A stretch of DNA of 41,011 nucleotides. It comes from Oscillospiraceae bacterium. Lineage in GTDB: Bacteria; Bacillota; Clostridia; Oscillospirales; Oscillospiraceae. The notes under the pieces were generated by a model. The model ran no database searches. It was not told the origin of the DNA and saw nothing but the letters and a program-made list of their open reading frames with translations. The position numbers and the translations under genes are program-made. Location of the stretch: assembly GCA_017524845.1 (NCBI GenBank), contig JAFXUU010000012.1, positions 1-41,011 on the forward strand, written 5' to 3'. Shown one piece after another: positions 21,586 to 29,494 of this stretch. Numbering within the stretch: the stretch's first letter is position 1; every line of letters starts with the position of its first letter.

Positions 21586-22380
21586 ATGGCGATCATACAG
21601 GCCAGCTTCATGAGCGAAGTTCTGGAACGGCAGGTGGGCTTCACCGCCATCATCCCGGCGGACAACGTGCGCCTGGCGGGCCCGGGGGCCGGGAACGCCG
21701 CCAGCGACGAGCCCATGCCCACCCTCTATCTGCTGTCGGGCTATTCCGGCAGCGGCCTCTTCTGGCTTTACAACTACCCGGTGGCAAGCCTCAGCTCCGC
21801 CAACCGCCTGGCCATCATCATGCCCGACGCGGAAAACCATTTCTATACCGACGACGACACGTTCGGCTACGGCTGGGGCAAATTCATCGGCCGGGAGCTG
21901 GTGGAGTACACCCGGAAGATCTTCCCCCTCTCCCATAAGCGGGAGGACACCATCATCGGCGGCTTCTCCATGGGCGGCTTCGGGGCCCTGCTCAACGGCC
22001 TCACCTACCGGGAGACCTTCGGCCACATCGTGGCCGTGAGCTGCGCGCTCCTCACCGAGGGGGCCCAGCAGGGGCCGAACGGCTCCGACAACCCCTTCTT
22101 CCGGGGCATCTTCGGGGACCCGGCCAAGGTCGTCGGCAGCCATCACGATCCCCGGGCGGCCGCCGCCGCGGCCCTGAAGGAGGGCAACGCGCCCGACCTC
22201 TACATGGCCGTGGGCTACTCCGATTTCCTGCGGCAGCTGAACCTCTCCTGCGTGAACTATCTCAAGGAGATCGGCTACCAGCCCTTCCTCTTTGAGGAGG
22301 GCGAGGGCGGCCACGACAACAAATTCTGCGAGGACCACGTCTTCCGCGGCGTCCGCCGGGCGCTGGGCAAGGAGGAATAA
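21586..22380 (+). CDS. Second esterase, tandem paralog of the preceding gene
   Basis: 264 aa, same family. Triad: Ser128 in GGFSMGGFGA, Asp213 in VGYSDFLRQL and His243 in EGEGGHDNKF. The gene starts at ATG 21586, with no base between it and the stop of the first esterase, and AAGGAGGAAGG inside the end of that gene as ribosome site. Identity to the first copy is clear around the nucleophile and in the block KREDT but low elsewhere, so the duplication is old and the two may take different substrates. A strong terminator follows. Confidence 0.88.
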   Translation: MAIIQASFMSEVLERQVGFTAIIPADNVRLAGPGAGNAASDEPMPTLYLLSGYSGSGLFWLYNYPVASLSSANRLAIIMPDAENHFYTDDDTFGYGWGKFIGRELVEYTRKIFPLSHKREDTIIGGFSMGGFGALLNGLTYRETFGHIVAVSCALLTEGAQQGPNGSDNPFFRGIFGDPAKVVGSHHDPRAAAAAALKEGNAPDLYMAVGYSDFLRQLNLSCVNYLKEIGYQPFLFEEGEGGHDNKFCEDHVFRGVRRALGKEE

Positions 22381-22396
22381 GCCGAAGGACCGGAAT

Positions 22397-22437
22397 CCGG
22401 GCCGGAGCGGGAAACCGCTTCGGCCCGGCGTTTTCTT
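22397..22437 (+). terminator. Terminator of the esterase operon
   Basis: 14-bp stem (22397-22410 with 22415-22428, one G-U) closed by a GAAA tetraloop and followed by TTTTCTT. Confidence 0.92.
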
Positions 22438-24485
22438 CACCCCTCGCCCTCGCTGACGATGGCATAGTAGGCCCGGGCCGTGCCCCGGTAGACGAAGACG
22501 TAGAACAGGGCGAAGGCCAGGAAGCAGAGGACGTTCGTGAGGATGAGCAGGCGGGTATTCGTCACGCCGAAGAGACGAACGATCTTCTGCACGAAGGGGA
22601 AGGCGAAGGCCAGGTGCACCCCCGCCAGCAGCAGCGGCGCGAAGAAGACCGTGAGCACCTGGGAATCCACGGCGCTCCGGATCTCGACCCTGGTCATCCC
22701 CACCTTCTGCATGATGCCGAAGCGGCGCTGGTCCTCGTAGCCCTCGGAGAGCTGCTTGTAGTAGATGATGAGGGCCGCCGCGGCGACGAAGACGATGCTG
22801 AGGATGACGCCCAGGAAGAAAAGGCTGCCGTACATGCTGAAGAAATCGCTGCGATCGGCTGCCCGGGTCTTGCTGCTGAGGCTGACCCAGCCGCCGTCTT
22901 CCTTCCCGTCTGTCATCGCCAGGCCGATCTCCTCCGTCATACGGATCTGTTCCTCGTCCCCCACCCCCGGCAGGTCGAAATTGCAGACCTGCAGGATCTC
23001 CATGGAGATCAGCGGGTCCTCCAGGGCGTCCACGGCGCTTTTCAGCTCCGCCGTGTACGCCTGCCAGTCCGGGATCACGAAGCAGTAGGCGACGACGAGG
23101 GTATCGGAGGCAGAGAAGCGGAGGGGCGCTTCCGCCAGCGTACCCGCCACCCGGAGGGTCCGGCAGCCCGGGACGGTGAAGCCGCCGTATCCGTAGGTCC
23201 CCTTGCTTGCCCAGACCAGGGCCTCCCCCGGCGCCAGGCTCACTTCCCTCCCCGTGAGGCGCTCATAGTCCTCCAGGGGGAGGAAAAACACGCTCCGCAC
23301 CCGGTCCAGCTCGGCGGCCGTGGAGGTGAGGTCGACGAAGCGGCTGAATTCGTCCAGGATCAGCGTACCGTCCTCGAAATAGCCGCTGGTGCCCGACAGG
23401 AGCGCTGCGGTCAGGTCCCGCTCCCGCCCGCCGGTGAGCTCGTGGGCCAGGGCGGACAGCCGCTCCCCGTCCTCCGGGCTGCAGGCCTCCGCCGAGGGAT
23501 AGAGCAGGGAGAAGGACACGTCGTAGGGGCATTCGCTCCGAAGGGCGTCCTCCCCGCCGAAGTAGAGGCAGCTGGTGGAGGAGAGCATCACCAGCACCAT
23601 GGTGGCCAGGATGCAGATGGAGGCGAGGCCCGCCCCGTTGCGCTTCATGCGGAAGGCCATGGAGGACACGGAGACGAAGTGGGCGCTCCTGTAGTAGTAT
23701 TTCTTATTTTTCTGCAGCAGGCGGCACAGGGTCACCGACCCGGCGATGAACAGCAGATAGGTGGCGAGGATGACCATCAGCACTGCCACGAAGAACAGGG
23801 ACAGGGCGGTGAGGGGCGCCTGGATGCTTACAGCCAGGTAATAAGCCCCGCCCAGGACGAGGACGCCCGCAAGGGCGAAGACCCAGTTCGCCCTGGGGGG
23901 CTTTTCCCCCGCCGCCTCGCTCTTCAGGAGATCCAGGGGCCTGGAGATGCCCACCCGGGCCAGGGAGACCAGCAGCAGCAGGGCAAAGATGGCCCCGAAG
24001 AAAAGGAAGGCCGCCGCGATGCTCCGGGGCTCCACGCGGAGGGCGTACCCCACCTCGCACCCCGACATATGCAGCAGGAAGAGCTCCGCCAGCTTGGCGA
24101 AGAGAAGGCCGCCCGCCAGCCCGCCCAGGATGGAAACGAGGGCGGAAAGGAGGGTCTCCCACAGAAGGATGCGGCCCAGGTTCCTTTTGTTCATGCCCAG
24201 AACGTTATAAAGCCCGAACTCCCGGTTCCGCCGCCGGGCCAGGAAGGAATTGGTGTAAAGCAGGAACAGCAGGGCGAACACGGCGATGACGACGGTGCCC
24301 AGCAGCAGGATCATGGCCATGACGGCGCCGCCGCGCATCTCCCGCACCACCGGGGAATAGGCCAGGCTGTACAGGATGTAGAACATCATCACCATGCCGG
24401 TGCAGGTGAGAAGATAGGGCAGATAAAGCCGCCTGTTCTTCTTCATGCCGTCCAGGGCGAGTCGCAGATAAAAGCCCGTCTTCAT
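22437..24485 (-). CDS. bceB: BceB-type ABC transporter permease
   Basis: 682 aa FtsX-like permease of the peptide-antibiotic sensing and resistance type. Layout: N-terminal helix ~18-38, a bundle to ~270 (first FtsX-like part with RRRNREFGLYNVLGM, the coupling-helix region), a large extracytoplasmic domain between about residues 315 and 550, and the last three helices with the second EDQRRFGIMQKVGMT coupling motif. The family senses antibiotics such as bacitracin through the big loop and signals to its kinase. ATG at 24485 overlaps the ATPase gene stop by ATGA. Module order here is bceR-bceS-bceA-bceB. Which peptide is recognised cannot be told. Confidence 0.92.
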   Translation of the reverse strand: MKTGFYLRLALDGMKKNRRLYLPYLLTCTGMVMMFYILYSLAYSPVVREMRGGAVMAMILLLGTVVIAVFALLFLLYTNSFLARRRNREFGLYNVLGMNKRNLGRILLWETLLSALVSILGGLAGGLLFAKLAELFLLHMSGCEVGYALRVEPRSIAAAFLFFGAIFALLLLVSLARVGISRPLDLLKSEAAGEKPPRANWVFALAGVLVLGGAYYLAVSIQAPLTALSLFFVAVLMVILATYLLFIAGSVTLCRLLQKNKKYYYRSAHFVSVSSMAFRMKRNGAGLASICILATMVLVMLSSTSCLYFGGEDALRSECPYDVSFSLLYPSAEACSPEDGERLSALAHELTGGRERDLTAALLSGTSGYFEDGTLILDEFSRFVDLTSTAAELDRVRSVFFLPLEDYERLTGREVSLAPGEALVWASKGTYGYGGFTVPGCRTLRVAGTLAEAPLRFSASDTLVVAYCFVIPDWQAYTAELKSAVDALEDPLISMEILQVCNFDLPGVGDEEQIRMTEEIGLAMTDGKEDGGWVSLSSKTRAADRSDFFSMYGSLFFLGVILSIVFVAAAALIIYYKQLSEGYEDQRRFGIMQKVGMTRVEIRSAVDSQVLTVFFAPLLLAGVHLAFAFPFVQKIVRLFGVTNTRLLILTNVLCFLAFALFYVFVYRGTARAYYAIVSEGEG

Positions 24486-25246
24486 CCCAGGTCACCGCCC
24501 GTCGCCAGCACCGTGAGGGTATCGGATATCTTCTGATAGAGCTGCTCGTTCGAGTCCTTCCCCCGGTAGAGCTGGTGGAAGACCTCCCCGTCCCGGATGA
24601 AGAGCACCCGGGTGGCGTGGCTGGCGGCCTTGACGCTGTGGGTCACCATGACGATGGTCTGTCCCTCCCGGTTCACCCGGGCAAAGAGGCTCAGCAGCTC
24701 GTCCGTGGAGCGGGAATCCAGAGCGCCGGTGGGTTCGTCTGCCAGGAGCAGCTTCGGCCCGGTGATGAGGGCCCGGGCCACGGCGGCCCGCTGCTTCTGC
24801 CCGCCGGAAACCTCGTAGGGATACTTTTTCAGCAGGCCGCTTATGCCCAGCTTCTCCGCCAGGGGCCGCAGCCGCTGTTCCAGTTCGGCGTGACCCATCC
24901 CCGCCAGCACCAGGGGCAGATAGACGTTGTCCTCCAGGGTGAAGGTGTCCAGGAGGTTGAATTCCTGGAACACGAAGCCCAGATGGTCCCGCCGGTAGGC
25001 GGCCGCGTCCTTCTCCGGAATGGCTGAGGTATCGACCCCGTCCAGCAGCACCGTGCCGGAGGTGGGCCTGTCCAGGGCCGCCAGCAGGTTCAGCAGGGTG
25101 GTCTTGCCGCTGCCCGATTCCCCCATGACCGCCACGTATTCCCCCCGCTCCACGGAAAAGCTGACGCGCCGGAGCGCCTCCACCTGCTGGGTGCCGAAGC
25201 GGGAGGTATAGATTTTCTTCAGATCGCGTACTTCCAGAATGCTCAT
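24482..25246 (-). CDS. bceA: BceA-type ABC transporter ATP-binding protein
   Basis: 254 aa. Walker A GESGSGKTT (residues 42-50), Q-loop Gln94 in FVFQEFNLLDTF, signature VSGGQKQR (146-153), Walker B LLLADEPTGALD (about 166-177) and switch His203 in VTHSVKAA. This is the MacB/LolD-type ATPase pairing with FtsX-like permeases. It is read from MSILEVRDLKKIY at 25246, where AAGGAGGAAA sits before the ATG; the longer frame to 25306 has no ribosome site. A candidate operator and promoter lie at 25277-25330. It overlaps bceB by 4 bp. Confidence 0.95.
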   Translation of the reverse strand: MSILEVRDLKKIYTSRFGTQQVEALRRVSFSVERGEYVAVMGESGSGKTTLLNLLAALDRPTSGTVLLDGVDTSAIPEKDAAAYRRDHLGFVFQEFNLLDTFTLEDNVYLPLVLAGMGHAELEQRLRPLAEKLGISGLLKKYPYEVSGGQKQRAAVARALITGPKLLLADEPTGALDSRSTDELLSLFARVNREGQTIVMVTHSVKAASHATRVLFIRDGEVFHQLYRGKDSNEQLYQKISDTLTVLATGGDLG

Positions 25247-25276
25247 GCAGATTTCCTCCTTCGGGATTCTGCACAT

Positions 25277-25330
25277 ATCATAGCAGGCGGGAAAATGCGC
25301 CGCCATTTCTTCGGCTTACATTTTCCCGCC
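25277..25330 (-). promoter_or_regulatory. Candidate BceR-controlled promoter of bceAB
   Basis: Between bceS and bceA a perfect 12-bp inverted repeat (ggcgggaaaatg at 25286-25297, complement at 25319-25330) with a 21-base centre stands just upstream of a -10 TATGAT (25277-25282) with no good -35. BceAB-type operons are usually induced by their BceR binding an inverted repeat upstream of a weak promoter, and this fits in position. No T run follows, so it is not a terminator. Confidence 0.55.
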
Positions 25331-25353
25331 CGAATCTTACGGTTTCGTCAGGT

Positions 25354-26340
25354 TTATTCCGCACGCACCGGTTTCCGGCTCAGGTCCAGACGCACCGTGG
25401 TCCCCTTTCCCGGCTCGGATTCCGCGGAGATCCCGTGCCCCAGGTTTTTGCACACCCGGCGGCAGAGGTAGAGCCCCAGTCCGCTGGCCTGCTTGTCGTC
25501 CCGGCCGTTCCGGCCCGTGAAGCCCTGCTCGAAGATGCGGGGCAGGTCCTCCGGGGCGATGCCGATGCCTGTATCCGCGATGCAGAGGACGGAGGGCGCC
25601 TCGCAATAGACGGATATCGTTCCGGCGGGGGTGTATTTGAGGGCGTTGGAAAGCAGCTGCTCCAGCACGAAGGAAAGCCACTTTTCATCGGTCAGCACCC
25701 GCAGGCGGGTGGGCTGCAGGTCCAGCGCCAGCCTCCGCTGGATGAACTCCCCGGAAAACTTCTTCACCGCGCCCCGCACGATGGGGTCCAGCTCGCATTC
25801 CCGCAGCACGTAGTCCGTGGAATCCGCGTCCAGGCGCAGATAGGCCAGCACCATTTCCACATAGCGCTCCACCCGCCCCAGCTCCGCCGTCAGGCGGCGG
25901 GAGAGGGGGCTGTCCTCGTTCTGCAGGGTGAGGCGCATGGCCGCGATGGGGGTCTTGATCTGGTGGGCCCAGAGGGTGTAATACTCCGTCATGTCCGCGT
26001 ATTTCCGCGCCGCGGCGTCCTCCTGCGCCCGCCGGGCCTCCTGCAGCAGGACGATGATGCGCCGGTAGTCCGCATCGTCCGGGGTTCGGACCTCGGGCAG
26101 CATTTCCGCCGTCATCGCGGCGGTGAGGGCGGCCAGATCCCGGTGCTTCCGCGCCGCCCTCGCGCTTCGCAGGAGCCCATAGACCAGCAGCAGAACGAAG
26201 CAGACGAGGGCCGGGTAGGCCACGGCGGCCAGGGGGAGGCCGTAGAGCCGGAAGGAGACGGCGAAGACGCCGAAGCACAGCGCGAGCAGCCCCAGGGCCG
26301 GAAGTACGCTCCGCAGCCGGAGCTTCCGGTACTCCCTCAT
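25354..26340 (-). CDS. bceS: BceS-type intramembrane-sensing histidine kinase
   Basis: 328 aa. Two transmembrane helices (about 12-31 and 37-57) separated by only a handful of residues, so there is no sensory domain: the intramembrane-sensing kinase type that takes its signal from the BceAB transporter. The DHp box has His126 in YYTLWAHQIKTPIAAM; the catalytic part shows EQLLSNALKYTP (N box), CIADTGIGI (G1) and SGLGLYLCRRV (G2). ATG at 26340 overlaps the regulator stop by ATGA; the longer frame upstream is a shadow inside bceR. Phosphorylates the regulator encoded just upstream. Confidence 0.95.
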   Translation of the reverse strand: MREYRKLRLRSVLPALGLLALCFGVFAVSFRLYGLPLAAVAYPALVCFVLLLVYGLLRSARAARKHRDLAALTAAMTAEMLPEVRTPDDADYRRIIVLLQEARRAQEDAAARKYADMTEYYTLWAHQIKTPIAAMRLTLQNEDSPLSRRLTAELGRVERYVEMVLAYLRLDADSTDYVLRECELDPIVRGAVKKFSGEFIQRRLALDLQPTRLRVLTDEKWLSFVLEQLLSNALKYTPAGTISVYCEAPSVLCIADTGIGIAPEDLPRIFEQGFTGRNGRDDKQASGLGLYLCRRVCKNLGHGISAESEPGKGTTVRLDLSRKPVRAE

Positions 26341-27008
26341 TCGATCAGATACCCCACGCCGTGCTTCGTGCGGATGAAGTCCCGCAGCCCCGCTGCGTCC
26401 AGCTTCTTCCGCAGCCTGGCCACGTTCACCGTCAGCGTATTGTCGTCCACGAATTCGTCGGACTCCCACAGGAGCTCCATGAGCTTCTCCCGGCTCACGA
26501 TCCGGCCCTTGGACTGCATGAGCGCCAGGAGGATGCGGTATTCGTTCTTCGTGAGCCCGATCTTTTCCCCGGCGCAGGTCAGGGATCCGTCGCCGGTGTT
26601 CAGCAGGGCGCCCCGGTGCTCGAAGACCCCGGCGGAGGCGCCGAAATCGTAGGTCCTTCGGAGAAGGGCGTTGATCTTCGCCATGAGCACGCTCTGGTCG
26701 AAGGGCTTGGCGATGAAGTCGTCCGCCCCCATGTTCATGGCCATGACGATGTTCATATTGTCCGCGGCGGAGGAGATGAAGACGACCGGCACCCGGGAGA
26801 CGCTGCGGATCTCCCGACACCAGTGATAGCCGTCGAAAAAGGGCAGGGAGATATCCAGCAGCACCAGATGCGGCGCACAGGCGGAAAACTCCGCCATGAC
26901 GGCGCGGAAATCCCGGACGCACACGGTCTCCATGTCCCACAGCGCCGTCTGCGCCGCGATGGCCTCCGCGATCCCCCGGTCGTCCTCCACCAGAAATATG
27001 CGGTACAT
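26337..27008 (-). CDS. bceR: BceR-type OmpR/PhoB-family response regulator
   Basis: 223 aa. Receiver domain at 1-115 with acidic pocket Glu8-Asp9-Asp10, phospho-acceptor Asp52 in VLLDISLPFFDGYHWC and Lys101 in FIAKPF; winged-helix DNA-binding domain ~130-223 (LTKNEYRILLALMQSKGRIV, SREKLMELLWES, TLTVNVARLRKKL, TKHGVGYLIE). ATG at 27008 follows GGGAGAGGGG; the longer frame is antisense noise. First gene of the bceRSAB set, from a promoter at 27042-27070. Likely binds the inverted repeat before bceA. Confidence 0.95.
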   Translation of the reverse strand: MYRIFLVEDDRGIAEAIAAQTALWDMETVCVRDFRAVMAEFSACAPHLVLLDISLPFFDGYHWCREIRSVSRVPVVFISSAADNMNIVMAMNMGADDFIAKPFDQSVLMAKINALLRRTYDFGASAGVFEHRGALLNTGDGSLTCAGEKIGLTKNEYRILLALMQSKGRIVSREKLMELLWESDEFVDDNTLTVNVARLRKKLDAAGLRDFIRTKHGVGYLIE

Positions 27009-27041
27009 GCTCTGCCCCCTCTCCCGCCCTCCGGCGGAGAG

Positions 27042-27070
27042 AGTATACCACCGGCGAGCGCGGAATACAA
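27042..27070 (-). promoter_or_regulatory. Promoter of bceRS
   Basis: Minus strand TTGTAT (27065-27070), 17-bp spacer, TATACT (27042-27047), ten bases after the gpr stop codon and 34 before bceR. Confidence 0.72.
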
Positions 27071-27079
27071 GGGCGGGCC

Positions 27080-27973
27080 CTAGCCGACGAGGGCCGTCAC
27101 GTCCGCGGGACCCAGGTCGTGGAGGGCGAGATCGATGCCGTAGCCCAGGAGCCGGGCCACGGCGGAGAGCTTTTCGTCGATGTCCCTGGGCGTGACGATC
27201 ATCTCTTCGCCGTGCTTCCCGAAATCCTCCGGGGCGGGGCTGCCGATGCCGGCCAGCTCCGTGAGATCGGCGGCCAGGGTCCCGGCGTCCACCACCGTGG
27301 GGACGCCCACGGCGATCACGGGGACCCCCAGGGTCTCCCGGTTGAGCTCGCTGCGCCGGTTGCCCGCCCCGGAGCCGGGGACGACGCCCGTATCCGTCAG
27401 CTGCACCGTGCGGCACACCCGTCCCAGCCGCCGGGCGGCCAGGGCGTCCACAGCGATCACCGCGTCTGGCCTCAGCTTCTCCGCCACGGCCTTCACCAGC
27501 TCCGCGCTCTCCATGCCGGTATTGCCCAGCACCCCGGTCTCCAGCACCGCCGTGGGCCGGAAGAAGCCGAAGCTCTCCGGCCGGGCCTCCACCAGATGCC
27601 GGGTGGCCAGGACGTGTCGGAGGGTCCTCGGCCCCAGTCCGTCCGGGGTCACGGCCTCGTTCCCCAGCCCCGCCACCAGCACCGAAGCCTCCTTTCCCAG
27701 CCCCAGCAGCTCCCGCAGCAGCCGCCCCAGGAGGACGGCTGCGGCCTCGAAGGCTCCCTCCTCCCGGCGGAGGAAGGCTTCCGGCGTCAGGGTGATATAG
27801 GTTCCTTCGGGCTTCCCCAGGGCCTCCGCCCCCTCCGGCGAAGCGATGCGCAGGGCCTCCACCCGGCAGCCCGCCTCCTCCCTTTCCTCCGCGGACACCC
27901 CCGCGGGCAGGCCGCCGCCGGCCCGCTCCCCCCAGAGCTCCCGGGCCTCCAGGGCCAGATCCGTGCGCTTCAT
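27080..27973 (-). CDS. gpr: Germination protease (spore protease) GPR
   Basis: 297 aa. The A25-family aspartic-type protease that starts degradation of small acid-soluble spore proteins at germination; made in the forespore as an autoprocessed zymogen. The N-terminal MKRTDLALEARELWGE is the propeptide-type start. Family core: VAGLGNEAVTPDGLGPRTL followed by TRHL (about residues 100-125), TGVLGNTGMESAELV and AVDALAARRLGRVCRTVQLT, with GSGAGNRRSELNRETLGVPV further on. ATG at 27973 has AAGGAGG; the longer frame to 28258 is not coding. A sigma-G promoter is expected but I could not identify one with confidence. Shows that the organism makes endospores, or descends from one that did. Confidence 0.95.
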   Translation of the reverse strand: MKRTDLALEARELWGERAGGGLPAGVSAEEREEAGCRVEALRIASPEGAEALGKPEGTYITLTPEAFLRREEGAFEAAAVLLGRLLRELLGLGKEASVLVAGLGNEAVTPDGLGPRTLRHVLATRHLVEARPESFGFFRPTAVLETGVLGNTGMESAELVKAVAEKLRPDAVIAVDALAARRLGRVCRTVQLTDTGVVPGSGAGNRRSELNRETLGVPVIAVGVPTVVDAGTLAADLTELAGIGSPAPEDFGKHGEEMIVTPRDIDEKLSAVARLLGYGIDLALHDLGPADVTALVG

Positions 27974-28054
27974 GGGCTCCCGCCTCCTTCCGGGGCTATT
28001 CTGCCCCCTTTCCGGCGGTTTTTTCCGGGGTGTGAAATTTTCTGAAAAAAATCC

Positions 28055-28083
28055 TTGCACTTTTTCCGGAAAGGTGTTATATT
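28055..28083 (+). promoter_or_regulatory. Promoter of rpsT
   Basis: TTGCAC (28055-28060), 17-bp spacer, TATATT (28078-28083), 44 bp before the start codon. Confidence 0.8.
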
Positions 28084-28127
28084 GTCTATCCGCACGGACT
28101 GAGATGATGACTGAGGAGGTGAGTGTT

Positions 28128-28391
28128 TTGCCCAATATCAAATCGGCGTCCAAGCGCGACCAGCTGTCCAAGCTGCAGAATGCGGCCAACAAGGCCAAGA
28201 AATCCCGCATGAAGACCGAGATCAAGAAGTTCGAGCTGAAAGCGGAGGAAGGCGACAAGGCCGCTGCCCGGGAGGCCTACGCGGCTGCCGTCAAGACGGT
28301 GGATCAGGCCGTTGCCGACCATCTGATCCATAAGAACAACGCGGCCCGCAAAAAGAGCAGGCTCACCAAGAAGCTCAACGCCATCGGCTGA
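28128..28391 (+). CDS. rpsT: 30S ribosomal protein S20
   Basis: 87 aa. Primary 16S rRNA-binding protein with the helical basic sequence LPNIKSASKRDQLSKLQNAA, NKAKKSRMKTEIKKFELKAE and the conserved end HLIHKNNAARKKSRLTKKLN. The start is a TTG at 28128, ten bases after AGGAGG; the ATG/GTG codons further upstream lie in the leader or would add foreign residues, and the family begins MPNIKSA. Non-AUG starts are known for S20 genes and may tie to autocontrol. It has its own promoter and terminator, and sits diverging from gpr. Confidence 0.95.
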   Translation: MPNIKSASKRDQLSKLQNAANKAKKSRMKTEIKKFELKAEEGDKAAAREAYAAAVKTVDQAVADHLIHKNNAARKKSRLTKKLNAIG

Positions 28392-28402
28392 CAGGCGAAA
28401 TC

Positions 28403-28439
28403 ACGCCCCCGTCCGGGTTTGCCCGGCCGGGGGCGTTTT
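28403..28439 (+). terminator. Terminator of rpsT
   Basis: acgcccccg (28403-28411) pairs with cgggggcgt (28428-28436), enclosing an inner ccggg/cccgg stem, followed by TTTTC. From here to the holB promoter at 28590 no gene or clear structure is seen. Confidence 0.92.
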
Positions 28440-28589
28440 CGCGTCTTCGTCCTCCCGTCCCCGCCACAGCGGAACGGAAACGCAAGACCGGCGTCTGCGT
28501 TTTGGAAAGGACGTTTTGCCGGAATCTGCAGGCATTGCAGCGCAGCGGCGATGCTTGCCATTCCGGCAAATAAGGACGCCCGCGGGGGC

Positions 28590-28618
28590 TTGCAAAGCCG
28601 CGCCGGGCATGGTAAAAT
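28590..28618 (+). promoter_or_regulatory. Promoter of holB-ricT
   Basis: TTGCAA (28590-28595), 17-bp spacer, TAAAAT (28613-28618). Transcription would begin near 28625, which rules out the ATG at 28622 as the holB start. Confidence 0.75.
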
Positions 28619-28672
28619 TCCATGATAAATGTGGAAAAGTATCCATGCGGAATATCATGCCGGAGGCTGCCT

Positions 28673-29479
28673 GTGGAACCTTATGCCCAGATCCGGGAGC
28701 TGGCCGCCCGCGGCCGCCTGAGCCATGCCTGGCTGCTGCTGGGGGAGGACGGGGCGGAGCGGGAAAGGCTCGCCCTTTATGCCGCCAGGGCCCTGCTCTG
28801 TTCGGGGCAGGGCGAGAAGCCCTGCGGCCGCTGTCCCCATTGCCGCAAGGTGGAAGCGGATATCCACCCGGACCTGATCCGTCTGCTCCGAAACCCCGAC
28901 AAACGGGACATCACCGTGGAACAGGTGCGCGAGCTGCGGCAGGAGGCCTGGGTGGCCCCCAACGAGGCCGGGCGCAAGGTCTTCCTCATCCCGGAGGCGG
29001 ACGCCCTGAATCCCAGCGCCCAGAACGCGCTGCTGAAGGTGCTGGAGGAGCCTCCCGCCGCCGCGGCCTTCCTGCTTCTGGGAAAGAATCCCGGCTCTTT
29101 TCTGCCCACGGTACGCTCCCGCTGCTTCATCCTGCGGACCTCTCCCGGCCCGGAGGAGGACGCCGCCTCGGAGGACGCCGCGAGACTGGCTGAGGCCTTC
29201 GTGAAGCGGGACCCCCTGGCCTGGGCGGCCGCGGCCTTCCCCTGCGAGAAGCTGGAGCGGGAGAAGTTCGACGCGCTGACGGACGCCCTGGAGGAGGCCG
29301 CCGGACTGCGGGCAAAGGCCGCCGAGGGCCCCCTGCGGGAGCGGGCCCTGGCCCTGGCCGTCCTCGTGTCCCGGATGCGGGAGATGCGAAGGGTGAACGT
29401 GAGCCCCGGCCACTGCCTGGGCTGGCTGGAAAGCATGATTTTCGAAGAGCCGGAGACGATCCGGCGCATGGCGGATTGA
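28673..29479 (+). CDS. holB: DNA polymerase III delta-prime subunit
   Basis: 268 aa. Clamp-loader subunit, an AAA+-fold protein. It opens with HAWLLLGEDGAERERLALYA, where the delta-prime phosphate loop is degenerate (no GxxGxGKT), then a zinc knuckle with four Cys (CSGQGEKPCGRCPHC). It continues with the block VFLIPEADALNPSAQNALLK followed by VLEEPP, and the arginine motif in PTVRSRCFI. The start is taken as GTG 28673, seven bases after GGAGG, since the ATG at 28622 lies before the expected start of transcription. Followed 15 bp later by ricT. Confidence 0.92.
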   Translation: MEPYAQIRELAARGRLSHAWLLLGEDGAERERLALYAARALLCSGQGEKPCGRCPHCRKVEADIHPDLIRLLRNPDKRDITVEQVRELRQEAWVAPNEAGRKVFLIPEADALNPSAQNALLKVLEEPPAAAAFLLLGKNPGSFLPTVRSRCFILRTSPGPEEDAASEDAARLAEAFVKRDPLAWAAAAFPCEKLEREKFDALTDALEEAAGLRAKAAEGPLRERALALAVLVSRMREMRRVNVSPGHCLGWLESMIFEEPETIRRMAD

Positions 29480-29494
29480 GAGAAAGGACACGCA

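Noticed and set aside
25354-27051. 565-codon frame that would extend bceS into bceR
   Set aside because: The part upstream of 26340 is a shifted reading of the regulator gene; the ATG at 26340 overlaps the bceR stop as ATGA and begins the normal kinase.
28622-28672. ATG at 28622 as holB start
   Set aside because: The promoter at 28590-28618 would start RNA at about 28625, after this ATG; the GTG at 28673 has GGAGG at the right distance.
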